Assembly: GCF_964355755.1 (NCBI RefSeq)
Contig: NC_092673.1
Location: 10,361,001-10,425,000, forward strand
Direction of reading: 5' to 3'
Origin: Antedon mediterranea
Lineage: Eukaryota > Echinodermata > Crinoidea > Comatulida > Antedonidae
DNA: 64,000 bases
In this document: positions 1 through 11,744 of the stretch, piece by piece
Layout: each line of letters begins with the position of its first letter
Position numbering within the stretch: the first letter of the stretch is position 1
The notes under the pieces: generated by a model
Seen by the model: only the letters and a program-made list of their open reading frames with translations
What the model was told of the DNA's origin: nothing
The model's database searches: none
Position numbers and translations under genes: made by a program

Positions 1-3000
1 ATATCGTATTTGGAGACGTTTTAGACCATTTTGTGCATTTCGATGAAACTTTTCACACAAAAACATCAAAGTGCACAAAATATCTTCAAATCGCATTTGG
101 AGACGTTTTAGACCATTTTGTGCATTTCTATGAAACTTTTCACACAAAAACATCAAAGTGCACAAAATATCTTCAAATCGCATTTGGAGACGTTTTAGAC
201 CATTTTGAGCATTTCGATGAAACTTTTCACACAAAAACAACAAAGTGCATACAATAGGTTAATATCGTATTTGGAGACGTTTTAGACAATTTTGTGCATT
301 TCGATAAAACTTTTCACACAAAACAACAAAGTGCACAAAATAGCTTCAAATCGCATTTGGAGACGTTTTAGACCATTTTGTGCGTTTCATTACACAAAAC
401 ATCAAAGTGCACAAAAGAGCTCAAAGTCGGATTTGGAGACGTTTTAGACAATTTTTTGCATTCGAAAAAACTTTTCACACAAAAACATCAAAGTGCATAC
501 AATAGCTTAATATCGTATTTGGAGACGTTTTAGACCATTTTGTGCATTTTGGTGAAACTTTTCACACAAAACATCAAAGTGCACTAAATAGCTTCAAATC
601 GCATTTGGAGACGTTTTAGACCATTTTGTGCATTTCGATGAAACTTTATTACACAAAAACAACAAAGTGCATACAATAGCTTAATATCGCATTTTGAGAG
701 GTTTTAGACAATTTTGTACATTTCGATGAAACTGGATTACACAAAACATCAAAGTGCACAAAATAACTTCATATCGCATTTGCAGACGTTTTAGACCATT
801 TTGTGCATTTCGATGAAACTTTATTACGCAAAAACATCAAAGTGCTTAAAATCACATTTGAAACCGTTTTAGACCACTTTGAGCATTTCGATAAAACTTT
901 TCGCACAAAACATCAAAGTGCACAAAATAAATTCAAATCGCATTTAGAGACGTTTTAGACCATTTTCTGAAATTCGTGAAAACTTTTCAGACAAAAACAA
1001 CAAAGTGCATACAATAGCCTAATATCATATTTGGAGACGTTTTAAACCATTTTGTGCATTTCGATGAAACTTTTCACACAAAAACATCAAAGTGCAAAAA
1101 TTAACTTCAAATCACATTTAGAGACGTTTTAGACCATTTTGTGCATTTCGTGAAAACTTTTCAGACAAAAACAACAAAGTGCATACAATAGCTTAATATC
1201 GTATTTGGAGACGTTTTAGACCATTTTGTGCATTTCGATGAAACTTTTCACACAAAAACATCAAAGTGCACAAAATATCTTCAAATCGCATTTGGAGACG
1301 TTTTAGACCATTTTGTGCATTTCGATGAAACTTTTCACACAATAACAACAAAGTGCATACAATAGGTTAATATCGTATTTGGAGACGTTTTAGACCATTT
1401 TGTGCAATTTGATTTTTCACACAAAACATCAAAGTGCACAAAATAGCTCCAAATCGCATTTGGAGACGTTTTAGACCATTTTGTGCATTTCGATGAAACT
1501 TGATTACACAAAACATCAAAGTGCACAAAATAGCTTCAAATCGCATTTGCAGACGTTTTAGACCATGTTGTGCGTTTCGATGAAACATTTTGAGCATTTC
1601 GATGAAACTTTTCACACAAAAACAACAAAGTAGCCTACATACAATAGCTTAATATCGTATTCGGAGACGTTTTAGAACATTTTGTGCATTTCGATGAAAC
1701 ATTTCACACAAAACATCAAAGTGCACAAAATAGCTTCAAATCGCATTTGGAGACGTTTTAGACCAATTTGTGCATTTCGATGAAACTTTTCACACAAAAA
1801 CAACAAAGTACATACAATAGCTTAATATCGTAATGGTTTTAGACCATTTTGTGCATTTCGATGAAACTTTTCACACAAAAACATCAAAGTGCACAAAATA
1901 GCTTCAAATCGCATTTGGAGACGTTTTAGACCATTTTGTGCATTTCGAAAAAACTTGGTAACATAAAAACACCAAAGTGCTTAGAATAGCTTAAAAATGG
2001 ATTTGGAGACGTTTTAGACCATTTTGTGCATTTCGTTAAAACTTTTCACACGAAAACATCAAAGTGCATACAACAGCTTATTATCGTATTTGGAGACGTT
2101 TTTGACCATTTTGTGCATTTCGATGAAACTTTTCACACAAAACCATCAAATTCCACAAAATAGCTTCAAATCGCATTTGGAGACGTCTTAGACCATTTTG
2201 TGCATTTCGATGAAACTTTTCACACAAAAACAACAAAGTGCATACAATAGCTTAATATCGTATTTGGAGACGTTTTAGACCATTTTGTGCATTTCGATGA
2301 AACTTTTCAACCAAAAACATCAATGTGCATACAACAGCTTATAATCGTATTTGGAGACGTTTTTGACCATTTTGTGATTTTCGATGAAACTTTTCACACA
2401 AAACATCAAAGTGCACAAAATAGCTTCAAATCGCATTTGGAGACGTTTTAGACCAATTTGTGCATTTCGATGAAACTTTTCACACAAAAACAACAAAGTA
2501 CATACAATAACTTAATATCGTATTTGGAGACGTTTTAGACCATTTTGTGCATTTCGATGAAAATTTTCACACAAAACATCAAAGTGCACAAAATAGCTTC
2601 AAATCGTATTTGGAGACGTTTCAGACCATTTTGTGCATTTCTATAAAACTTTTTACACAAAACATCAAAGTGCAAAAAAGAGCTTCAAATCGTATTTGCA
2701 GAAGTTTTATACCATTTTGTGCATTTCGAAAAAATGTGTTAACATAAAAACATCAAAGTGCTTAGAATAGCTTCAAAACGGATTTGGAGACGTTTTAGAC
2801 CATTTTATGCATTTCTATGAAACTTTTCACACAAAAACAACAAAAGTGCATAAAATAGCTTAATATCGTATTTGGAGACGTTTTAGACCATTTTGTGCAT
2901 TTCGATGAAACTCGATTACAGAAAACATTAAAGAGCAAAAAATAGCTTTAAATCGCATTTGGAGACGTTTTAGATTTTTGTGTGCATTTCGATGAAACTT

Positions 3001-6000
3001 GGTTCCACAAAAACATTAAAGTGCTTAAAATCACATTTGAAACCGTTTTAGACGATTTCGAGCATTTCTATAAAACTTTTGACACAAAAACATCAAAATA
3101 CATACAATAGCTTATTATCGTATTTGGAGACGTTTAGACGATTTTGAGCATTTCGATGAAACTTTTCACACAAAAACAACAAAGTAGCCTACATACAATA
3201 GCTTAATATCGTATTCGGAGACGTTTTAGAACATTTTGTGCATTTCGATGAAACTTTTCACACAGAACATCAAAGTGCACAAAATAGCTTCAAATCGCAT
3301 TTGGAGACGTTTTAGACCAATTTGTGCATTTCGATGAAACTTTTCACACAAAAACAACAAAGTACATACAATAGCCTAATATCGTAATGTTTTTAGACCA
3401 TTTTGTGCATTTCGATGAAACTTTTCACACAAAAACATCAAAGTGCACAAAATAGCTTCAGATCGCATTTGGAGACGTTTTAGACCATTTTGAGCATTTC
3501 GATGAAACTTTTCACTCAAAAACAACAAAGTGCATACAATAACTTAATATCGTATTTGGAGACGTTTTAGACAATTTTGTGCATTTCGATGAAACTTTTC
3601 ACACAAAACATCAAAGTTCACAAAATAGCTTCAAATCGCATTTGGAGACGTTTTAGACCATTTTGTGCGTTTCATTACACAAAACATCAAAGTGCACAAA
3701 ATAGCTTCAAATCGCATTTGTAGACGTTTTAGACCATTTTGTGCATTTCGAAAAAACTTGGTAACATAAAAACACCAAAGTGCTTAGAATAGCTTTAAAA
3801 TGGATTTGGAGACGTTTTAGACCATTTTGTGCATTTCGTTAAAACTTTTCACACGAAAACATCAAAGTGCATACAATAGCTTATTATCGTATTTGGAGAC
3901 GTTTTTGACCATTTTGTGCATTTCGATGAAACTTTTCACACAAAACCATCAAATTCCACAAAATAGCTTCAAATCTCATTTGGAGACGTTTTAGACCATT
4001 TTGTGCATTTCGATGAAACTTTTCACACAAAAACAACAAAGTGCATACAATAGCTCAATATCGTATTTGGAGACGTTTTAGACCATTTTGTGCATTTTGA
4101 TGAAACTTTTCAACCAAAAACATCAATGTGCATACAACAGCTTATAATCGTATTTGGAGACGTTTTAGACCATTTTGTGATTTTCGATGAAACTTTTCAC
4201 ACAAAACATCAAAGTGCACAAAATAGCTTCAAATCGCATTTGGAGACGTTTTAGACCAATTGGTGCATTTCGATGAAACTTTTCACACAAAAACAACAAA
4301 GTACATACAATAACTTAATATCGTATTTGGAGACGTTTTAGACCAATTTGTGCATTTCGATGAAACTTTTCACACAAAACATCAAAGTGCACAAAATAGC
4401 TTCAAATCGCATTTTGAGACGTTTTAGACCATTTTGAGCATTTCGATGAAACTTTATTACACAAAACATCAAAGTGCACAAAATAGCTTCAAATCGCATT
4501 TGCAGACGTTTTAGACCATTTTGTGCATTTCGATGAAATTTGATTACACAAAAACATCAAAGTGCTTAAAATCACATTTGAAACCGTTTTAGACCATTTT
4601 GAGTATTTCGATAAAACTTTTCACACAAAAACATCAAAATACATACAATAGCTTAATATCGTATTTGGAGACGTTTTAGAACATTTTGTGCATTTCGATG
4701 AAACTTTTCACACAAAAACATCAATGTGCACAAAATAGCTTCAAATCGCATTGAGAGACGTTTTAGACCATTTTGTGCATTTCGAAAAAACTTGGTAACA
4801 TAAAAACACCAAAGTGCTTAGAATAGCTTAAAAATGGATTTGGAGACGTTTTAGACCATTTTGTGCATTTCGTTAAAACTTTTCACACAAAAACATCAAA
4901 GTGCATACAATAGCTTATTATCGTATTTGGAGACGTTTTTTACCATTTTGTCCATTTCGATCAAACTTTTCACACAAAACCATCAAATTGCACAAAATAG
5001 CTTCAAATCGCATTTGGAGACGTTTTAGACCATTTTGTGCATTTCGATGAAACTTTTCACACAAAAACAACAAAGTGCATACAATAGCTTAATATCGTAA
5101 TGGTTTTAGACCATTTTGTGCATTTCGATGAAACTTTTCACACAAAAACATCAAAGTGCACAAAATAGCTTCAGATCGCATTTGGAGACGTTTTAGACCA
5201 TTTTGAGCATTTCGATGAAACTTTTCACTCAAAAACAACAAAGTGCATACAATAACTTAATATCGTATTTGGAGACGTTTTAGACAATTTTGTTCATTTC
5301 GATGAAACTTTTCACACAAAACATCAAAGTTCACAAAATAGCTTCAAATCGCATTTGGAGACGTTTTAGACCATTTTGTGCGTTTCATTACACAAAACAT
5401 CAAAGTGCACAAAATAGCTTCAAATCGCATTTGTAGACGTTTTAGACCATTTTGTGCATTTCGAAAAAACTTGGTAACATAAAAACACCAAAGTGCTTAG
5501 AATAGCTTTAAAATGGATTTGGAGACGTTTTAGACCATTTTGTGCATTTCGTTAAAACTTTTCACACGAAAACATCAAAGTGCATACAATAGCTTATTAT
5601 CGTATTTGGAGACGTTTTTGACCATTTTGTGCATTTCGATGAAACTTTTCACACAAAACCATCAAATTCCACAAAATAGCTTCAAATCTCATTTGGAGAC
5701 GTTTTAGACCATTTTGTGCATTTCGATGAAACTTTTCACACAAAAACAACAAAGTGCATACAATAGCTCAATATCGTATTTGGAGACGTTTTAGACCATT
5801 TTGTGCATTTCGATGAAACTTTTCAACCAAAAACATCAATGTGCATACAACAGCTTATAATCGTATTTGGAGACGTTTTAGACCATTTTGTGATTTTCGA
5901 TGAAACTTTTCACACAAAACATCAAAGTGCACAAAATAGCTTCAAATCGCATTTGGAGACGTTTTAGACCAATTGGTGCATTTCGATGAAACTTTTCACA

Positions 6001-7893
6001 CAAAAACAACAAAGTACATACAATAACTTAATATCGTATTTGGAGACGTTTTAGACCAATTTGTGCATTTCGATGAAACTTTTCACACAAAACATCAAAG
6101 TGCACAAAATAGCTTCAAATCGCATTTTGAGACGTTTTAGACCATTTTGAGCATTTCGATGAAACTTTATTACACAAAACATCAAAGTGCACAAAATAGC
6201 TTCAAATCGCATTTGCAGACGTTTTAGACCATTTTGTGCATTTCGATGAAATTTGATTACACAAAAACATCAAAGTGCTTAAAATCACATTTGAAACCGT
6301 TTTAGACCATTTTGAGTATTTCGATAAAACTTTTCACACAAAAACATCAAAATACATACAATAGCTTAATATCGTATTTGGAGACGTTTTAGAACATTTT
6401 GTGCATTTCGATGAAACTTTTCACACAAAAACATCAATGTGCACAAAATAGCTTCAAATCGCATTGAGAGACGTTTTAGACCATTTTGTGCATTTCGAAA
6501 AAACTTGGTAACATAAAAACACCAAAGTGCTTAGAATAGCTTAAAAATGGATTTGGAGACGTTTTAGACCATTTTGTGCATTTCGTTAAAACTTTTCACA
6601 CAAAAACATCAAAGTGCATACAATAGCTTATTATCGTATTTGGAGACGTTTTTGACCATTTTGTCCATTTCGATGAAACTTTTCACACAAAACCATCAAA
6701 TTGCACAAAATAGCTTCAAATCGCATTTGGAGACGTTTTAGACCATTTTGTGCATTTCGATGAAACTTTTCACACAAAAACAACAAAGTGCATACAATAG
6801 CTTAATATCCTATTTGGAGACGTTTTAGACCATTTTGTGCATTTCGATGAAACTTTTCAACCAAAAACATCAATGTGCATACAACAGCTTATAATCGTAT
6901 TTGGAGACGTTTTTGACCATTTTGTGATTTTCGATGAAACTTTTCACACAAAACATCAAAGTGCACAAAATAGCTTCAAATCGCATTTGGAGTCGTTTTA
7001 GACCAATTTGTGCATTTCGATGAAACTTTTCACACAAAAACAACAAAGTACATACAATAACTTAATATCGTATTTGGAGACGTTTTAGACCAATTTGTGC
7101 ATTTCGATGAAACTTTTCACACAAAACATCAAAGTGCACAAAATAGCTTCAAATCGCATTTGGAGACGTTTTAGACCATTTTGTGCATTTCGATGAAATT
7201 TGATTACACAAAAACATCAAAGTGCTTAAAATCACATTTGAAACCGTTTTAGACCATTTTGAGTATTTCGATAAAACTTTTCACACAAAAACATCAAAAT
7301 ACATACAATAGCTTAATATCGTATTTGGAGACGTTTTAGAACATTTTGTGCATTTCGATGAAACTTTTCACACAAAAACATCAATGTGCACAAAATAGCT
7401 TCAAATCGCATTGAGAGACGTTTTAGACCATTTTGTGCATTTCGATGAAACTTTTCAAAAAAAAACATCAAAGTGCACAAAATAGCTTCAAATCGTATTT
7501 GGAGACGTTTTAGACAATTTTGTGCATTTCGATGAAACTTTTCACACAAAACAACAAAGTGCACAAAATAGCTTCAAATCGCATTTGGAGACGTTTTAGA
7601 CCATTTTGTGCGTTTCATTACACAAAACATCAAAGTGCACAAAATAGCTTCAAATCGCATTTGGAGACGTTTTAGACCATGTTGTGCATTTCGAAAAAAA
7701 CTTGAATACACAAAAATATCAAAGTGCTTAAAATCACATTTGAAACCGTTTTAGACCATTTTGAGCATTTCGATAAAACTTTTCACACAAAACATTAAAG
7801 TGCTTAAAATCACATTTGAAAACGTTTTAGACCATTTTGAGCATTTCTATAAAACTTTTTACACAAAAACATCAAAGTGCATACAATAGCTTA
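1..7893 (+). repeat. Satellite array A, ~87-bp tandem unit, + orientation
   Basis: Head-to-tail tandem units, basic length about 86-87 bp, each carrying the core GGAGACGTTTTAGACCA, then a GTGCATTTCGATGAAAC block and an ACATCAAAGTGCACAAAAT block. Length differs by single A losses and by shorter variants (about 76-78 bp) with the core GAAACCGTTTTAGACC. Most full units contain GAGACG. Larger blocks are duplicated: the marker CGTAATGGTTTTAGACC recurs near 1831, 3385 and 5098, giving offsets of about 1554 and 1713 bp. Open frames through it are a by-product of the 87-bp (29-codon) period. Confidence 0.97.
3385..6810 (+). repeat. Two tandem ~1.71-kb higher-order blocks in array A
   Basis: The segment 3385-5097 is followed directly by a near copy at 5098-6810. 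Diagnostic variants recur at a constant offset of 1713 bp, for example the short GTGCGTTTCATTACAC unit at about 3666 and 5379, and the CTTGGTAACATAAAAACACC variant. An earlier, partial relative lies 1554 bp upstream of the first block. This is higher-order organisation: a run of about 20 diverged monomers copied as one unit. Confidence 0.85.
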
Positions 7894-7930
7894 AAGCTAT
7901 TTTGTGCACTTTGATGTTTTTGTGTGAAAA
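7860..7930. repeat. Head-to-head inversion junction of the satellite
   Basis: The array changes strand inside AATAGCTTAAAGCTATT (about 7886-7902). To the left, units read ...ATCAAAGTGCATACAATAGCTT; to the right AAGCTATTTTGTGCACTTTGAT..., which is the reverse complement of the same part of the unit apart from a few substitutions. The two arrays therefore meet at the same phase of the monomer with essentially no spacer, making a large quasi-palindrome. Confidence 0.93.
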
Positions 7931-8443
7931 GTTTCATCGAAATGCACAAAATGGTCTAAAACGTCTCTAAATGCGATTTGAAGCTATTTTGTGCACTTTG
8001 TCGTTTTTGTGTGAAAAGTTTCATCGAAATGCTCAAAATGGTCTAAAACGTCTCCAAATGCGATTTGAAGCTATTTTGTGCACTTTGATGTTTTTTTGTG
8101 AAAAGTTTCATCGAAATGCACAAAATGGTCTAAAACGTCTCTAAATGCGATTTGAAGCTATTTGGTGCACTTTGATGTTTTTGTGTGAAAAGTTTCATCG
8201 AAATGCACAAAATGGTCTAGAACGTCTCTAAATGCGATTTGAAGCTATTTTGTGCACTTTGTCGTTTTTGTGTGAAAAGTTTCATCGAAATGCTCAAAAT
8301 GGTCTAAAACGTCTCCAAATGCGATTTGAAGCTATTTTGTGCACTTTGATGTTTTTGTGTGAAAAGTTTCATCGAAATGCACAAAATGGTCTAAAACGGT
8401 TTCAAATGTGATTTTAAGCACTTTGATATTTTTGTGTAATCAA
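7894..8443 (-). repeat. Satellite array B, first part, - orientation
   Basis: Six or so units of the same satellite in reverse orientation (TGGTCTAAAACGTCTCC core on the + strand), running from the inversion junction to the insertion point of the LTR retrotransposon. The last unit stops at TTTTTGTGTAATCAA, and its continuation GTTTTTTCGAAATGCAC resumes after the element at about 16746. Confidence 0.96.
8440..8443 (+). repeat. 4-bp target site duplication (left), TCAA
   Basis: TCAA sits immediately before the TG of the 5' LTR and again right after the CA of the 3' LTR (16742-16745). Removing the element and one TCAA gives GTGTAATCAAGTTTTTTCG, a sequence found many times elsewhere in the satellite, so both boundaries are exact. 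Confidence 0.93.
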
Positions 8444-9029
8444 TGTAATATAACGATATACTTTTATATTTAAGAAATCGACCTTTGTATCGGAATTCAA
8501 ATAGGTTCACAAACTTGACCCAGAAAGTCCAGAGGAGAGTTTGTCCAGATGTTTTAATGACCATTTAGTTTATAATAGAATCCCTAAAGAAAACACTTAG
8601 CTTAATTTTGTGACTTTTCCCATCGTTAAACCAGGAGTGATCGACACTATTTAAGTACAGATTTGACAGTGTTATCCATCACAGAAATACCTTATTATAC
8701 CGTTAATCACTCCCACTTAAACACCCCTGGACCAACTTAGGACCAATCAGTAACCTCTAAGATTACGTAGTGACATATGTAAATGAACCGAGGGCCAATA
8801 TACTCCCAAGTTTCAGAAGGGCCCAGACACACCTCACAGCCACTTCTTCAGAAGCAGACCTACACACTTCACACCTCACCGACAGCATCACTGTATTCTC
8901 TGTTCCTTATCTATACTTATAGTTGTATATTGTACTGAAGTATTATACTGAATAAACAATATATGTGTTACGACAGTCAAGCGAGTAAGAGTCTTCATTA
9001 GTACCTCAACAACGCAACATTATATTACA
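8444..9029 (+). repeat. 5' LTR
   Basis: 586 bp, from TGTAATATAA to TTATATTACA, a perfect 10-bp terminal inverted repeat with the usual TG...CA ends. It matches the 3' LTR at 16156-16741. An AATAAA lies at 8951-8956, about 75 bp before the LTR end, and a CCAAT at roughly 8741. As the upstream LTR it should contain the element's promoter; I cannot place the transcription start from sequence alone. Confidence 0.96.
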
Positions 9030-9047
9030 TGGTGGAAGACCCAAATT
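9030..9047 (+). promoter_or_regulatory. Candidate tRNA primer binding site
   Basis: The base after the 5' LTR begins TGGTGGAAGACCC. TGG is the complement of the universal tRNA 3' CCA, and a PBS is expected at exactly this place. I cannot name the tRNA; a comparison with host tRNA 3' ends would settle it. Confidence 0.65.
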
Positions 9048-9723
9048 TCATAAGGAACGGAGTGAGAAAACAAGAAATAAACACTTAACAAGACACGAAG
9101 ACGAAGACGAAGACAAAAATAACCATATTTGTTTGAAAGGAGAAAACCAGAAATTTACTTTGATTCAAAAGACAAGCTGAAATTATATTTGAATGAGATC
9201 GAGACAAGCAGAAATTTGATCAAATTATTACCATTGGATGAAGACAAAGAAGATAATCGAGGAAGACACAAAAGACAAGCTGAAATTATATTTGAATGAG
9301 ATCGAGACAAGCAGAAATTTTATCAAATTATAACCATTGGATAAAGACAAAGAAGATAATCTAGGAAGACCCAAGCAGAATCAAAACAGAAGCAAGCGGA
9401 CAAGAACTATTTCGTTTGAACACTTTCAACTTCACGCCGTTTTTTTTCGATCGTTTTTTTTAACATTTATTTTTTTTGACCATTTTGAACATTGATGAAC
9501 ACCTTTCGCATTTTTTTGAATTCGTTGTTTGAAAATTTGAACATTTGAACATTTTTGAACACTTTTTTGCATTCCTTTAATTCATTTTTAATTGGATCCG
9601 AAGCATTTGGAGTAAGTCAAAACCATTTTGATTTTTGATTTGTAACCTTGATTGAAAAGTGAGAGTTTACATATATATACACTAAATTGTTTTTGATATT
9701 TTGAATAATTAATATTATAAAGT
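9048..9723 (+). other. LTR-element untranslated leader
   Basis: About 680 bp between the PBS and the first gag ATG, A-rich at the start (many GAAGACAAAGA motifs) and T-rich later. No open frame of note. It holds a tandem duplication at 9167-9370 and probably the packaging region, though no specific signal can be recognised. Confidence 0.7.
9167..9370 (+). repeat. Two ~101-bp direct repeats in the leader
   Basis: Copies at 9167-9267 and 9270-9370, both running from AAAAGACAAGCTGAAATTAT to GGAAGAC and differing at only a few positions (for example TTTGATC versus TTTTATC). Offset 103 bp. The position, between PBS and gag, is where such elements carry packaging or translation signals. Confidence 0.88.
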
Positions 9724-10683
9724 ATGGTCGACATTGTTGATAACGAAGTAATTTTAAATGAGCCCGTCAATCCTCACCCCGTGCCCCACCTAAGACAAAC
9801 CGATTTCCTTCCCAAAAGATATGACGGTTCCATAACCGATCACGACCAATGTAGTGCACACTACTTATCGTTTACCGACTACCTTGAGGCCCACACTTTA
9901 GAAAACCCTGTAAACAATGCGCAATTAATTAATGTAATAAGTATTTTCAAACGTAGCCTTCAGGGCCAAGCTAGACTCTGGATTGAGGGAAAGCAGTTCG
10001 ATTCACTAGAATCCTTAAAAACCCAATTCATCAACAGGTTTAGTAAAAACAAATCAATCTATGCGCACATAAGAGAATACGATTCAATTACATACACCAC
10101 TGGCGACAACGCCGAAAAGCACTTAACCAAAATCAAACAAGCCGCAGACAGAATTGGATACGCTGACCAGCAGATAAAGAATAAATTTATTTCGACCCTT
10201 CCACCAAAATGTAGAGCAGCTGTAGCCATGTCCACCCCAATCGATGCCACTATTGACAATATCGTAAATAGCACACAAAATTACCTTGATCTTTCCGTAG
10301 ATGATGCCACACGGGAAGTTTCATTCAATATCAATAAGGAAACAGATAATAGTCTCGAATCGCTCCAACATGAGATAAATTCTCTCAAGTTAGACATGGC
10401 CACAACAAAACGATCCCTTAATGATGATACTCGACGCTCACGTTCCCCCACCCGAAATTATATCCCAAGACGAAACCGAAGCCCAAGCCCATACAAACCC
10501 CGATTCCAGACCCCACCGACCCCAAGATATAGACAACCTCCCCCAACCTGTTATTACTGCGGGAAACCAGGCCACATAGCAAGGCACTGCCGACAACAAA
10601 ACCGTTCTTACGGAAACTATCCCCCGCCATACCCATACCAACAGTCAAACAATTACTACCCTAGCCACCAGCAGGATTTTTAA
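9724..10683 (+). CDS. gag: Gag polyprotein of the LTR retrotransposon
   Basis: 319 aa from the ATG at 9724 to a TAA at 10681. Residues about 45-120 resemble the retrotransposon Gag capsid domain (pattern L.G.A..W...........F..RF: SLQGQARLWIEG, then TQFINRFSKN). Residues about 215-270 are Arg/Ser/Pro-rich, and a single CCHC zinc knuckle, CYYCGKPGHIARHC, sits at residues 276-289; the tail is Tyr/Pro/Asn-rich. Expected role: structural protein forming the particle and binding element RNA in the cytoplasm. The stop codon lies inside a T5-A5-G4 run, and the -1 frame is open from this point into the protease, so readthrough by frameshift is likely. The ATG is the first in this frame after the leader. 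Confidence 0.93.
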   Translation: MVDIVDNEVILNEPVNPHPVPHLRQTDFLPKRYDGSITDHDQCSAHYLSFTDYLEAHTLENPVNNAQLINVISIFKRSLQGQARLWIEGKQFDSLESLKTQFINRFSKNKSIYAHIREYDSITYTTGDNAEKHLTKIKQAADRIGYADQQIKNKFISTLPPKCRAAVAMSTPIDATIDNIVNSTQNYLDLSVDDATREVSFNINKETDNSLESLQHEINSLKLDMATTKRSLNDDTRRSRSPTRNYIPRRNRSPSPYKPRFQTPPTPRYRQPPPTCYYCGKPGHIARHCRQQNRSYGNYPPPYPYQQSNNYYPSHQQDF

Positions 10684-10690
10684 AAAGGGG
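10675..10690 (+). promoter_or_regulatory. Putative -1 ribosomal frameshift site, gag to protease
   Basis: The gag frame reads GAT TTT TAA inside TTTTTAAAAAGGGG. A one-base backward slip on TTT re-pairs perfectly with TTT, with the stop codon in the A site, and enters the protease frame, which is open across the whole gap. It is not the classic X-XXY-YYZ heptamer, so the assignment is inferred from the frame layout. Confidence 0.55.
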
Positions 10691-11744
10691 ACTAGATGCC
10701 GCCTATAATCTGGCCCCCCATACTAAATACGACAATTTTAAGGCAAAATACTTAGGGAATTCAGATAATATTGATTTGTTACTTAACGACAGAAATTACG
10801 TTAAAGGAAATTTACCAGATGGTAGAAATGTTTTAACTTTATTTGACAGTGGTTCAACTAGAACTATAATCTCACAATCGTACGTTAATTCCTCACTTTA
10901 CTTATCGCGTCTAAAGCCAATTAAAGTGAATACAACTAAATTTCGATTAGGTAACGGTGACTTCTTATATTCCAACCACTTAGTGCAATTCGAATTATTT
11001 ATCCAAGGACACAAATTTAAAATTTCAGCGTTAATTGTTAAAAATTTGACAGGTATTGACCTGATACTTGGAACCGAAACATTGTCTGAACTCGACGGTA
11101 CTTTAAAGTTTAAGGAAAACACATTTCGCATTAGACCAAAGATTTTTAGCTTTCGTCCAGTACACAAGATTTTTCTTAAACCCGGTGATACTAGAACAGT
11201 TAAATTAAAAGGAAGGGTTCCCGCCTGTGTACGCAATTCTGATGTTGTTCTACATGCAACCACCCATATTTCAAAACTTTGTCCATCAGATATGTTAGTA
11301 AAATTACATAGAGGAGAAACCAACATTGATATCACTAACAACACAAACAGAAACGTATCTCTAAATACACATCAACCTATCGCGAGCCTTCACTTAACCA
11401 ACCTTGTAACAGTTACTAACGACCTACCAATTGATAGAATAAAGTTGACCAATGACAACGCAAACAAGTACCCACATTTAGAACGTACAGACCCATTGCT
11501 AACTTTAACCGAGGAAGAAATAATTAGAAAACAAGTTGATTCAACAGACAGCGTTTTAACACATAGAGAAAAAGAAGATTTGTATAAAACCTTACAACAA
11601 AACAGAAACGCATTTTCACTTTATGGTGAACTATCTAGCTGCCCAAACTTCAAAGCTGACATACACCTCTCTAACGATGAACCATTTTTATTCGACCATA
11701 CTTCGCAACAGACAAAGACAAAAATGTTATTGAGGCCGAATTGA
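10680..11744 (+). CDS. pol: Aspartic protease region of the LTR retrotransposon
   Basis: A frame open from 10680 (overlapping the end of gag by one codon) to a stop at 11742; the first leucine codon able to serve as a start is 10776, but entry by -1 shift from gag seems likelier than independent initiation. The retropepsin signature LTLFDSGSTRTIIS is at residues 20-33 counted from 10776 (catalytic Asp 24), with the later DLILGTETL flap/ILG motif of Ty3-type proteases at about residues 95-103. The remaining ~200 residues lead toward RT without a recognised domain. Expected role: cleavage of the Gag and Pol polyproteins inside the particle. The RT-proximal end leaves frame at 11684-11692, where homology continues in the -1 frame. 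Confidence 0.88.
   Translation, partial: LKRGLDAAYNLAPHTKYDNFKAKYLGNSDNIDLLLNDRNYVKGNLPDGRNVLTLFDSGSTRTIISQSYVNSSLYLSRLKPIKVNTTKFRLGNGDFLYSNHLVQFELFIQGHKFKISALIVKNLTGIDLILGTETLSELDGTLKFKENTFRIRPKIFSFRPVHKIFLKPGDTRTVKLKGRVPACVRNSDVVLHATTHISKLCPSDMLVKLHRGETNIDITNNTNRNVSLNTHQPIASLHLTNLVTVTNDLPIDRIKLTNDNANKYPHLERTDPLLTLTEEEIIRKQVDSTDSVLTHREKEDLYKTLQQNRNAFSLYGELSSCPNFKADIHLSNDEPFLFDHTSQQTKTKMLLRPN

Noticed and set aside
33-257. Open frames of 60-122 codons throughout the 87-bp satellite (both strands)
   Set aside because: They are periodic with 29 residues because the unit is 87 bp; frames appear on both strands and end wherever a monomer loses a base. No start context or independent domain.
1-7893. 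CRISPR-like regular repeats
   Set aside because: No distinct spacers: the whole monomer is repeated, and the context is eukaryotic.
10059-11344. Antisense frames inside gag and protease (10059-10274, 10418-10648, 10898-11344 on -)
   Set aside because: Shadows of the sense frames; no recognisable domain.
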